From: an uncultured Clostridium sp.
Lineage (GTDB): Bacteria; Bacillota; Clostridia; Lachnospirales; Lachnospiraceae
Assembly: GCA_900542035.1 (NCBI GenBank)
Contig: UQMJ01000005.1
Location: 1 to 64,000 of the forward strand
Length of the DNA: 64,000 nt
Reading direction: 5' to 3'
Shown: one piece after another, positions 27,741 through 34,979 of the stretch
How positions within the stretch are numbered: the first letter of the stretch is position 1
Layout of the letters: every line of letters begins with the position of its first letter
Notes under the pieces: model-generated
What the model was told of the DNA's origin: nothing
The model's database searches: none
Seen by the model: the letters and a program-made list of their open reading frames with translations, nothing else
Made by a program: the position numbers and the translations under genes

Positions 27741-28589
27741 ATGAAGATTGCAGTAACGTATGACAATGGAAACGTATTTCAGCATTTTGGAAAGACCGAA
27801 TTTTTTAAGATATATCAGGTGGAAAACAATCAGGTGGTTTCCAGCGAAATAATTAGTTCCAATGGCAGCGGTCATGGAGCATTGGCTGGTATTCTGGCTG
27901 AGCAGGACGTAGACGTACTGATTTGCGGAGGTATTGGGGGCGGCGCCCAGGCAGCCCTTGCAGAAGCAGGAGTAGAACTGTGCGCTGGCGCCCAGGGTGA
28001 CACCGATCAGGTAGTCTGCGCTTATTTATCTGGCGAATTGGTATCTACCGGCGCCAACTGTGATCACCACCATGAGGATGGTCATGATTGCGGCCACCAT
28101 GAAGACGGCCATTCCTGCGGAGGCCATTGCGGAGGTTCCTGCGGTTCCCGTCCTGCATTAAGCGGACGGAATGTAGGAAAGACCTGCCGGACTCACTACA
28201 GGGGAACCTTCAATGATGGAACACAGTTTGATTCTTCTTATGACCGTGGAGAGCCGCTGGAATTTATCTGCGGCGCAGGCCAGATGATTCGCGGATTTGA
28301 CGCAGCAGTAGCAGATATGGAAGTAGGACAGATTGCAGATGTTCATCTGATGCCGGAAGAGGCTTATGGAATGGCAGATCCCAACGCTATATTTGCAGTG
28401 GAAATTGCACAGCTTCCAGGCTCCGAAAATCTGGAGGTAGGCCAGCAGGTATATCTGACCAACCAGTATGGCCAGCCATTCCCGGTAAAGGTAACAGCAA
28501 AAGATGCAGAAACCATTACCTTTGACGCAAACCACGAAATGGCAGGAAAGGAATTAAACTTCCGGATTGAGCTGGTAGAAGTCAGATAA
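27741..28589 (+). CDS. Fusion of a NifX/NifB-type cofactor-binding domain and an FKBP peptidyl-prolyl isomerase
   Basis: A 282-residue two-domain protein. Residues 1 to about 105 form a dinitrogenase iron-molybdenum-cofactor-type domain (MKIAVTYDNGNVFQHFGKTE, then DVLICGGIGGGAQ). Residues 107-135 are a His/Cys/Asp-rich linker (CDHHHEDGHDCGHHEDGHSC and more), an obvious metal-binding segment. Residues about 145-282 are a SlyD-like FKBP domain (FNDGTQFDSSYDRGEPLEF, MIRGFDAAVADMEVGQ, EAYG) with the inserted flap. SlyD proteins also carry a metal-rich tail and help load nickel enzymes. Here the metal segment joins the two domains. A role in metal-cofactor handling is inferred; no nif genes are present. 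The ATG follows GAGGGACATAA. Confidence 0.88.
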   Translation: MKIAVTYDNGNVFQHFGKTEFFKIYQVENNQVVSSEIISSNGSGHGALAGILAEQDVDVLICGGIGGGAQAALAEAGVELCAGAQGDTDQVVCAYLSGELVSTGANCDHHHEDGHDCGHHEDGHSCGGHCGGSCGSRPALSGRNVGKTCRTHYRGTFNDGTQFDSSYDRGEPLEFICGAGQMIRGFDAAVADMEVGQIADVHLMPEEAYGMADPNAIFAVEIAQLPGSENLEVGQQVYLTNQYGQPFPVKVTAKDAETITFDANHEMAGKELNFRIELVEVR

Positions 28590-28644
28590 ATAGTAACTAT
28601 AGGAAAACAGGACTTGCGGAAGAGGCCGGAAAGGGGCGCAAACT

Positions 28645-29058
28645 ATGAAGAAAAAGGAAAGAACAAAGAGAATGAAAAATATAGGATATATTCTGGCTGT
28701 TTTTGGACTTGGAATTCTGCTTTGCGCCTGCAGTCCGAAACATTCCGGGACGGAATCTGCTGCAAAGACACCAACTGGCTATCCAAGTGATGAAGTGCAG
28801 CGGCAGACAGTTTATTATGATGGAAGGCTGTACTGGTATCAGTTTGATGGTTTTGACAATCCTTTAGAAGAGGGATTTGAACTGGCTGGAACTGTCGAAG
28901 AAGTTTTTACGAAGGAGTATCCATCCAGCGAGTATGGCGGAACCAGGGTAGAAGCTGGACAGGAGATTTATGCGAATCCATCGGAACCGTCCAGGATCTA
29001 TGTCAAATATGAAAAAGGCTATGCCAGATTTGAAGATACAAAAGATCCAAAAGAATAG
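28645..29058 (+). CDS. Small lipoprotein of unknown function
   Basis: A 137-residue protein with a basic start, one hydrophobic segment and a lipobox-like LCAC near residues 26-29, followed by a Ser/Thr-rich linker. Signal peptidase II would leave a lipidated cysteine. The mature part has a compact domain with VYYDGRLYWYQFDGFD and GFELAGTVEEVF, a pattern seen in small surface lipoproteins of Lachnospiraceae, but I do not know its function. A shorter start at the in-frame ATG 27 bases downstream is possible. It lies 55 bases after the NifX-FKBP gene and may be read with it. Confidence 0.7.
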   Translation: MKKKERTKRMKNIGYILAVFGLGILLCACSPKHSGTESAAKTPTGYPSDEVQRQTVYYDGRLYWYQFDGFDNPLEEGFELAGTVEEVFTKEYPSSEYGGTRVEAGQEIYANPSEPSRIYVKYEKGYARFEDTKDPKE

Positions 29059-29062
29059 AAGC

Positions 29063-29120
29063 TGGACAGAAACAAAGTTTTAAGGTAAATAACAGGAAAT
29101 AACATACACTCGTGTGTATG
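29063..29120 (+). promoter_or_regulatory. Promoter and LacI-type operator A, upstream of the PTS gene
   Basis: A weak promoter TGGACA (29063-29068), 17 bases, TAAATA (29086-29091) is followed by CATACACTCGTGTGTATG (29103-29120). Read on the other strand, this palindrome is CATACACACGAGTGTATG, sharing CACACGAGTGT with the site at 33379. It lies just after the predicted transcription start. Confidence 0.65.
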
Positions 29121-29145
29121 GCAGGGGAGAAAAGGGGATAAGACG

Positions 29146-30723
29146 ATGGAGATAACGTTCGTTCAATGTATTTTGATAGGGGTGTGGACGGCTTTTTGCA
29201 TGACAGGAATGCTGATGGGGACGTATCTTACCCGCTGCCTGGTAATGGCTGCAGGGGTTGGAGTGATTTTGGGAGATGTAAAGACGGGACTTCTTATGGG
29301 GGCGGTAGGGGAACTGGCCTTTTTAGGATTTGGGGTTTCTTCCGGTGGATCTGTTCCGCCTAATCCGGCCGGACCAGGCATTATCGGCGCAATTCTGGCG
29401 GTTACAATGAAAAATCAGGGGATGGACGTGGAAGCAGCGCTGGCTTATTCTATACCGTTTGCCATACTGATTCAATTTGTGATTACCGGAATTTATACAG
29501 TGGCAACGGGACTGGTGCCAAAGGCAGAAGAGGCAGTCGAACAGGGAAATTACAAGAAATTTCATCTGGCTGCCAACAGTACGATCCTGATGTTTCTGGC
29601 AGCAGGATTTCTCATTGGTTTTGTGGCTGCGTCACAGAACCGGAATTTAGAAACCTTGATCCAGTTGATTCCTACATGGCTGACAGAAGGCCTGGGAACA
29701 GCGGGCAAGATGCTGCCGGCAGTAGGATTTGCAGTGATTTTAAGCGTAATGATGACGCCGGATATTGGACTGTTTGCAGTGCTAGGATACGTTTTGGCCG
29801 CATATTTAAACAGTCCGGTCATTGTAAATTTCCTGATTGCCTTAGGCGCAGCGGTCTTTGCAACATTTTTTTGGAAAAAGAAAAAAGGTGATGATGGAAC
29901 CGGTAAAAGACCATCAAAAACCGAATTCGTAAAAAGAGAGAGTCAATATCCGGAACGGATCCCCCAAAAAGAACTCCGCCGTATTTCCAGAAAGACGGCG
30001 CTAAAGGCTTATTTTCTTCAAAACGGATACAACTACGGTAACTATGAGGGGCTGGCTTATGCAGAGATTTTGTATCCGGCGTTGAAGCGGATGTGTAAAA
30101 ATGACAGAGAACTCCGGCAGGAATTAAAAGACAGCCTGGGATATTGCAGCATAAATCCGAATTTTCTGCCTATTTTAACGAGTTTCCATCTGGTTTCTTT
30201 TAACAAAGGAATGCCTGCAAAAGCGACGAATGATATACGGCTTGCATTGATGGGGCCTTTAGCAGGAATCGGAGATTCTCTGGTACAGTTTTGCTTTGCG
30301 CCAGTGTTTTCGACAATTGGAGCAGAAATGGCCCAGAAAGGGATGATAGCTGGTCCGATTGTGTTTTTACTGGGAATGAATTCCTTGATTTTAGGTTTGA
30401 AACTGCTAAACGAAGAACTGGGATTTCGTCTGAGCACTTCCCTGGCAGATAAAATGAAAGGCAGCTTACTTCCGGTTTCCAGAGCAGCCCGTATGGTTGG
30501 AACGTCGATAATTGCCGGACTTGTTGTTACCAGCGTAAAAATAGAACTGGCAGCATTTCCGTTCCAGGAGATGGCAGACGTTATTTTTCCAGGAGGGGAG
30601 GCTGTAATCCTGACAGGTCTTTTATTTTACTTTATAAAGATCCGGAAATGGAATATGTACCGCCTGGTAGGCGTGGTGTTAACGGCTGGAGTTATTTTAA
30701 AAACAATGGGAGCGATAGTTTAA
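29146..30723 (+). CDS. PTS mannose-family EIIC-EIID fusion protein
   Basis: A 525-residue fusion of the two membrane components of a mannose/sorbose-family phosphotransferase transporter. Residues 1 to about 240 match EIIC (ILIGVWTAFCMTGMLMGTYL; FGVSSGGSVPPNPAGPGIIG). A charged linker (about 245-275) leads into EIID (about 275-525; YFLQNGYNYGNYEGLAYAE, ALMGPLAGIGDSLVQFCFAP). EIIC and EIID are normally separate genes of about 250-280 residues each. No EIIA or EIIB gene is next to it, so it must borrow them from elsewhere or work differently. It is probably repressed by the LacI protein encoded at 32296. The substrate is likely an amino sugar or hexose. Confidence 0.85.
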   Translation: MEITFVQCILIGVWTAFCMTGMLMGTYLTRCLVMAAGVGVILGDVKTGLLMGAVGELAFLGFGVSSGGSVPPNPAGPGIIGAILAVTMKNQGMDVEAALAYSIPFAILIQFVITGIYTVATGLVPKAEEAVEQGNYKKFHLAANSTILMFLAAGFLIGFVAASQNRNLETLIQLIPTWLTEGLGTAGKMLPAVGFAVILSVMMTPDIGLFAVLGYVLAAYLNSPVIVNFLIALGAAVFATFFWKKKKGDDGTGKRPSKTEFVKRESQYPERIPQKELRRISRKTALKAYFLQNGYNYGNYEGLAYAEILYPALKRMCKNDRELRQELKDSLGYCSINPNFLPILTSFHLVSFNKGMPAKATNDIRLALMGPLAGIGDSLVQFCFAPVFSTIGAEMAQKGMIAGPIVFLLGMNSLILGLKLLNEELGFRLSTSLADKMKGSLLPVSRAARMVGTSIIAGLVVTSVKIELAAFPFQEMADVIFPGGEAVILTGLLFYFIKIRKWNMYRLVGVVLTAGVILKTMGAIV

Positions 30724-30730
30724 AATAATC

Positions 30731-30780
30731 TTGACAAATCAGCAAAGAATGATAATATAGCTATATACATACGTGTTTAC
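30731..30780 (+). promoter_or_regulatory. Promoter and LacI-type operator B, upstream of the isomerase gene
   Basis: TTGACA (30731-30736) and TAATAT (30753-30758) are 16 bases apart. ATATACATACGTGTTTAC (30763-30780) follows on the start site. It is a weaker version of the shared palindrome (TACATACGTGTTTA). Confidence 0.6.
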
Positions 30781-30828
30781 AAAGGAAAAGTTGTACAAAA
30801 CAAATAATGGTTTGACGGAGGGGAAAAG

Positions 30829-32175
30829 ATGAAGCAGAAATTAAATGTAGGATTTGTGACAACTTACTCAGGGCGCTGGCCAAAGGAACTGCCAGAGCAG
30901 CGGGACAAGGAATATGGAGCCTGGCTGGAGGAACAGTTTCCACAGATCAATGTGGTAAAGGCTTCCCAGATTGGCTGCACGAAAGAAGCTCTGGAAGAGA
31001 TTGCAGGAGAGTTCAAACAGGCCTCTGCAGATATCATGGTACTGGTATACGGTGCGTTTACAGGGGACGACGCGGCTGCATATCTGACGGAGACGTTAAA
31101 TATTCCGATTATTTTATGGGCGCCGTATGAGGTTCCGTTTGAGAAAAATACCAGACTGTATGCCAATGCCCTTTGTTCCATGACCATGAATGCTGCATCT
31201 TTGCGCAGATTAGGAGCTGTTTATCATACAGTATACGGAAGTAAAGAAGATGAGAGAGCCGCTTCTAAGATCCGATCCCTGATTCTGGCATACCATACTG
31301 TAAAAGCTATGAGAAATACCAATTTAGGACTGTTGGGATACCGACCGACTGCATTTTATAACTGCGCATTTGATGAAGGCCTGATTCGCCGGACATTTGG
31401 AGTGAAAATTGAAGAGACTGATTTAAAAGTAGTTTTTGATAAAATGGCAGAGCTTCCGGAAGAATCCTGGAAGGTCGATATGGAGAAGATGGAAAAGACC
31501 TATAATATGGATACGCTTCCGGACGGACATCTGGAAAACCATTCTAAGCTTTACCTGGCATTAAAAGACGTAATGGCAGCGCAGGGTTATGATTATGGGG
31601 TAATCAAATGCTGGCCGGAGATGGGAAATCTCCACACCACTCCATGCGCAGTTTTAGGAAGGCTGGCAGATGACGGCGTCAACATCGGATGCGAAGGAGA
31701 CGTGGACGCAGAACTGGCTCAGATTGCCGAAAACTATCTCACCGGACTTCCTACCTTTATTACAGACATGATCAATATCGACGAAGAGAAGAATACCATG
31801 ACATTCTGGCACTGCGGAAATGCTGCTCCGTCCCTGGCAAATCCAAACTATGAGCTGCTGATGAGAAATCATCCGTTAGCAGGGCAGGGGACTGCATTCT
31901 GGGGAGCGTTAAAGCCAGGAGATGTAACCATTGCCAGATTCTGCAACATTGACGGAGCGTATAAGCTGTTTTTGATGAAAGGCACGGCGATTGATATGGA
32001 CCGCTATACCAGAGGAATTATGGCAAATGTGAAAGTGGAGCGTCCAGTCAGGGAAGTAATCGAACAGATTATTGAAGAAGGCGTCCCCCATCATTACAGC
32101 CTGGTATGGGCAGATGTGGCAGAAGAGTTAAAACAGGTATGCCAGCTACTTCAGATTCCGGTAATTGAATTATAA
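30829..32175 (+). CDS. L-fucose/L-arabinose isomerase-like protein
   Basis: A 448-residue protein of the fucose/arabinose isomerase superfamily. The N-terminal Rossmann-type half begins LNVGFVTTYSGRWPKELPEQ. The C-terminal half carries the metal-site pattern: CWPEMGN, then GCEGDVDAEL, and a late His in TFWHCGNAAPS. These enzymes convert aldoses to ketoses with a divalent metal. This type is often misassigned, and related proteins act on other sugars, including sulfoquinovose in some bacteria. In this cluster it probably isomerises the imported sugar before phosphorylation; which sugar is unknown. GGAGGGG lies just before the ATG. Confidence 0.8.
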   Translation: MKQKLNVGFVTTYSGRWPKELPEQRDKEYGAWLEEQFPQINVVKASQIGCTKEALEEIAGEFKQASADIMVLVYGAFTGDDAAAYLTETLNIPIILWAPYEVPFEKNTRLYANALCSMTMNAASLRRLGAVYHTVYGSKEDERAASKIRSLILAYHTVKAMRNTNLGLLGYRPTAFYNCAFDEGLIRRTFGVKIEETDLKVVFDKMAELPEESWKVDMEKMEKTYNMDTLPDGHLENHSKLYLALKDVMAAQGYDYGVIKCWPEMGNLHTTPCAVLGRLADDGVNIGCEGDVDAELAQIAENYLTGLPTFITDMINIDEEKNTMTFWHCGNAAPSLANPNYELLMRNHPLAGQGTAFWGALKPGDVTIARFCNIDGAYKLFLMKGTAIDMDRYTRGIMANVKVERPVREVIEQIIEEGVPHHYSLVWADVAEELKQVCQLLQIPVIEL

Positions 32176-32210
32176 ACGGAAAAAGACAATAAAAAAGTCG
32201 ACAAAATCAC

Positions 32211-32264
32211 TTGACAGAATATCTCTAATGTTGTACTATTTAGATAATACATACGAGTGTATAT
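32211..32264 (+). promoter_or_regulatory. Promoter and LacI-type operator C, upstream of lacI
   Basis: TTGACA (32211-32216), 17 bases, TACTAT (32234-32239). ATACATACGAGTGTATAT (32247-32264) lies eight bases downstream and matches the shared palindrome ACGAGTGTAT. The regulator probably represses itself. Confidence 0.7.
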
Positions 32265-32295
32265 TTGAATTCGCGGACAATAAGGAGTTGCCAGA

Positions 32296-33312
32296 ATGGC
32301 AGAAAACAAAGAGCGGGTTACCCGCGCAGACGTAGCAAAAATGGCGGGAGTCAGTGAGACAGTTGTTTCCTATGTAATTAATAATAACCGCTATGTAGCA
32401 ATGGATAAGCGCAAAAGGGTAGAAGAGGCAGTCAGGGCTTTAAATTACCGTCCCAATAATATTGCCAGGGCCCTAAAGGGCAAGCAGAGTAACCAAATCT
32501 TATTTATTGCAGATCACATTACCAACGAGTACTTTGCAAGTATTGTTAGTGAGATGGATAAATATGCATATAATTCGGGGTATCTGATTTCTCTTTGCGC
32601 AAACCGCAATACAGAAGAATTTGTTTCCCAGGTAATCAGCAGACAATATGATGGCATTATTGTCAGTTCTGCCAGTTTCCCAGCGGAATATGTAGAGCAG
32701 TTTACCCAGGCTGGGATTCCGGTAGTGGTATTCAGACGGCTCCGCCATCAGAAGACAATTGAACAGGTTGCATATTTAGGAACAGGCCTTTATACAGGGG
32801 CCAGATCGGCAGTCAGCCATCTGATTGAGAAAGGCTGCCAGAATATTGTTTATATTGACCGGATCAGCGCCAGGGGACACATCAGCCCTCCGGATGATAT
32901 GCGGTTTGGCGGTTTTGTAGATGAGATGGAGGCCAATGGATTTCTGGTAGGTCCGGAAAATATTATCTGCGGGTGCCGCAGCAGGGAAGAGCTGGAAGAA
33001 GATGTAAAACGCAGGCTTCGGACAGGTTCCCAGGTAGATGGGATATTCGGCCGGAATGATATGATTGCCTGTATTGCGATGACGGCAGCATCCCAGATTG
33101 GATTTAAAGTTCCGGAAGAGATAAAAGTGATCGGGTTTGACGATTCCAGTATCAGTAGATTTTGTTCGCCGAAGCTGAGTACGGTTAGTTTAAGAAAAGC
33201 AGAGATTGCAAAGACGGCGATTGATATGCTGACCCAGATGATTGGCGGGAGCCAGCCGGAGAATGTGGATTTTGATACCACACTGATAGAAAGAGACAGC
33301 ACAAGAAACTAA
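32296..33312 (+). CDS. LacI-family transcriptional regulator of the sugar cluster
   Basis: A 338-residue LacI/GalR repressor. The N-terminal helix-turn-helix is VTRADVAKMAGVSETVVSYV (about residues 7-26), followed by the hinge helix YRPNNIARALKGKQS. The rest is a periplasmic-binding-protein-like effector domain (about 65-335) with the usual terminal GFDDSSISRF and TVSLRKAEIAK pieces. It lies between the isomerase gene and the ABC importer. Four copies of one palindrome, in front of the PTS gene, the isomerase gene, lacI itself and the ABC operon, make it the likely local repressor. Its effector is unknown. Confidence 0.92.
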   Translation: MAENKERVTRADVAKMAGVSETVVSYVINNNRYVAMDKRKRVEEAVRALNYRPNNIARALKGKQSNQILFIADHITNEYFASIVSEMDKYAYNSGYLISLCANRNTEEFVSQVISRQYDGIIVSSASFPAEYVEQFTQAGIPVVVFRRLRHQKTIEQVAYLGTGLYTGARSAVSHLIEKGCQNIVYIDRISARGHISPPDDMRFGGFVDEMEANGFLVGPENIICGCRSREELEEDVKRRLRTGSQVDGIFGRNDMIACIAMTAASQIGFKVPEEIKVIGFDDSSISRFCSPKLSTVSLRKAEIAKTAIDMLTQMIGGSQPENVDFDTTLIERDSTRN

Positions 33313-33378
33313 AAGGAAAAAACTGCTGTATGATAAATTTTACGGAATTTATTTTGCAGCAGAGCTTTTTCTCAAAAA

Positions 33379-33394
33379 GTACACACGAGTGTAC
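33379..33394. promoter_or_regulatory. LacI-type operator D, upstream of the ABC importer operon
   Basis: GTACAC ACGA GTGTAC is a perfect 6+6 inverted repeat with a four-base centre, the best of the four related sites. It lies 139 bases before the substrate-binding-protein gene. Confidence 0.7.
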
Positions 33395-33442
33395 ATGAAA
33401 AAACCATAGGCAGGGATATGGGGCAGAATACTTTATAAAAAG

Positions 33443-33458
33443 CACAGAAATTTCTGTG
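33443..33458. promoter_or_regulatory. Perfect 16-base palindrome in the ABC operon leader
   Basis: CACAGAAATTTCTGTG is fully self-complementary. It follows a possible -10 element TATAAA (33434-33439) and lies 60 bases before the start codon. It does not resemble the LacI-type site, so it may be bound by a second regulator or form a short hairpin in the mRNA. Confidence 0.4.
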
Positions 33459-33517
33459 TGAAATATAGCGTCGATATTAATCGGGGTTAAAAACAATTAA
33501 GAAAGCGAGGAAAGGTT

Positions 33518-34864
33518 ATGAAGAAAAAAGGATTACTGGCACTGGGGTTAGCGGCTACGATGGCGTTTACTACTGCTTGCTCTGGAGGAGGTGCAGAGAG
33601 TACGACTGCGGCGCCGGCAGCAGAGGAAAAGACGGAAAGCGCACAAGCAGAAAGCGGAGAGGCTGCTTCGGGTGAAGAAATTACATTAAAAATTGCAAAC
33701 TATGCAATTCTGGAAGCAGGATATGATACATTCTGGGGAGAGGTAAAAGAAGGTTTTGAGGCAAAATATCCGAATATTAAGATTGAGTGGGTTTCTGCTC
33801 CTTATGGTGAGATTTTGAATCAGGTTATCAATATGGCAGGCGGCGGTGATAAAGTAGATGCCATTTTTAGTGAAATGATTTGGATTCCAGCTCTGGTAGA
33901 TGCAGGTCTGGCAGCTCCTATGGATGAGATTTTAAGTCCGGAATTTTTAGCAGATTATTATCCGAATATTTTGGAAGCACATTCAGTAGACGGAAAAGTT
34001 TACGGAGCACCACTTTATGTATCTCCATTTGTTTTATTCTACAATAAGGATTTATTTGAAAAGGCTGGATTAGATCCAGAAAATCCACCAAAAACATATG
34101 ATGAAATGCTGGAAATTGCTCCTAAGCTGGCAGCATTGACTACAGATGATGGAAATCAGGTATATCCATTTGGACAGCCAACAGCTTCTGTAATTGTAAT
34201 TGGTTCTTCTATTCAGTCTTTTGCCCAGACGTTTGGCGGTACAGTATTTGATGAGAATAATCAGTTTAATGTAGACAATCAGGGATTTACAGACGCTATG
34301 AATATGCTTCAGAAGCTGGATGAACTGGGATATAATCCTCAGAACTGTAAACCAAAGGATCTGAGAAACCTGTTTGCATTAGGTCAGGTAGCAATGTATT
34401 ACGATAATACCTGGGGATATAATGGTGCAAAATCTATTAATCCGGAAGTGGAGAATTTTGCAGCAACTGCAATGCCGTTATCTGGTGGTTCTGGTGATGG
34501 AGCTTCCACTTTACAGTCTCATTGCTTTGTAGCAGTTGATAATGGACCAGAAAGAGTAGATGCAGTAAAGAAATTTATTGAGTATGTAATTACTCCAGAA
34601 GTATTAAATGATTATATTGCAAACATTGCTCCTGCTTATCCAGCAAAGAAAGCAATGGAAAATATGGACGCTGTTGTAAATAGTGAATTCTTAAAGGGCG
34701 GCCAGGGGGCTGTTGAGAAAGCAGTTCCAGTATATCAGTTCCCAACTCTGTCTGATTTTAACTTAGAGCTGTGTGCTTTAAGCCAGGCAGTTACTGTAGG
34801 AAAAGAAGATGTAGCAACTGCAATCGAAAACTTTAAGAGTACGGTACAGCCGTTGCTGCCATAA
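33518..34864 (+). CDS. ABC importer sugar-binding lipoprotein
   Basis: A 448-residue extracellular solute-binding protein, family 1 (MalE-like). The lipoprotein signal ends at AFTTACSGGG, with Cys21 as the lipid site, and a Ser/Ala/Glu-rich linker follows to about 50. The binding domain has the usual pieces ILEAGYDTFWGEVKEGFEAK, YGAPLYVSPFVLFYNKDLFE and ALGQVAMYYDNTWGYNG. It delivers a carbohydrate to the two permeases encoded downstream. The sulfatase gene between them suggests a sulfated or desulfated glycan fragment as ligand. AAGCGAGGAAAGG precedes the ATG. Confidence 0.92.
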   Translation: MKKKGLLALGLAATMAFTTACSGGGAESTTAAPAAEEKTESAQAESGEAASGEEITLKIANYAILEAGYDTFWGEVKEGFEAKYPNIKIEWVSAPYGEILNQVINMAGGGDKVDAIFSEMIWIPALVDAGLAAPMDEILSPEFLADYYPNILEAHSVDGKVYGAPLYVSPFVLFYNKDLFEKAGLDPENPPKTYDEMLEIAPKLAALTTDDGNQVYPFGQPTASVIVIGSSIQSFAQTFGGTVFDENNQFNVDNQGFTDAMNMLQKLDELGYNPQNCKPKDLRNLFALGQVAMYYDNTWGYNGAKSINPEVENFAATAMPLSGGSGDGASTLQSHCFVAVDNGPERVDAVKKFIEYVITPEVLNDYIANIAPAYPAKKAMENMDAVVNSEFLKGGQGAVEKAVPVYQFPTLSDFNLELCALSQAVTVGKEDVATAIENFKSTVQPLLP

Positions 34865-34888
34865 CCTGAGATACAATATTGAACTGAA

Positions 34889-34917
34889 GGGCGGGGGCAT
34901 AATTGAGGTTCCCGCCC
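34889..34917 (+). promoter_or_regulatory. Intercistronic hairpin after the binding-protein gene
   Basis: GGGCGGG (34889-34895) and CCCGCCC (34911-34917) form a perfect GC-only stem. No T-run follows, so it is probably not a full terminator. Hairpins at this position are known to protect the upstream mRNA and give more binding protein than permease. Confidence 0.6.
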
Positions 34918-34979
34918 ATTAAGAGAATGGATAGGACAGTCAAAAAATTGGGAAAAGAGAAAGACAATGGGGGAAAATT

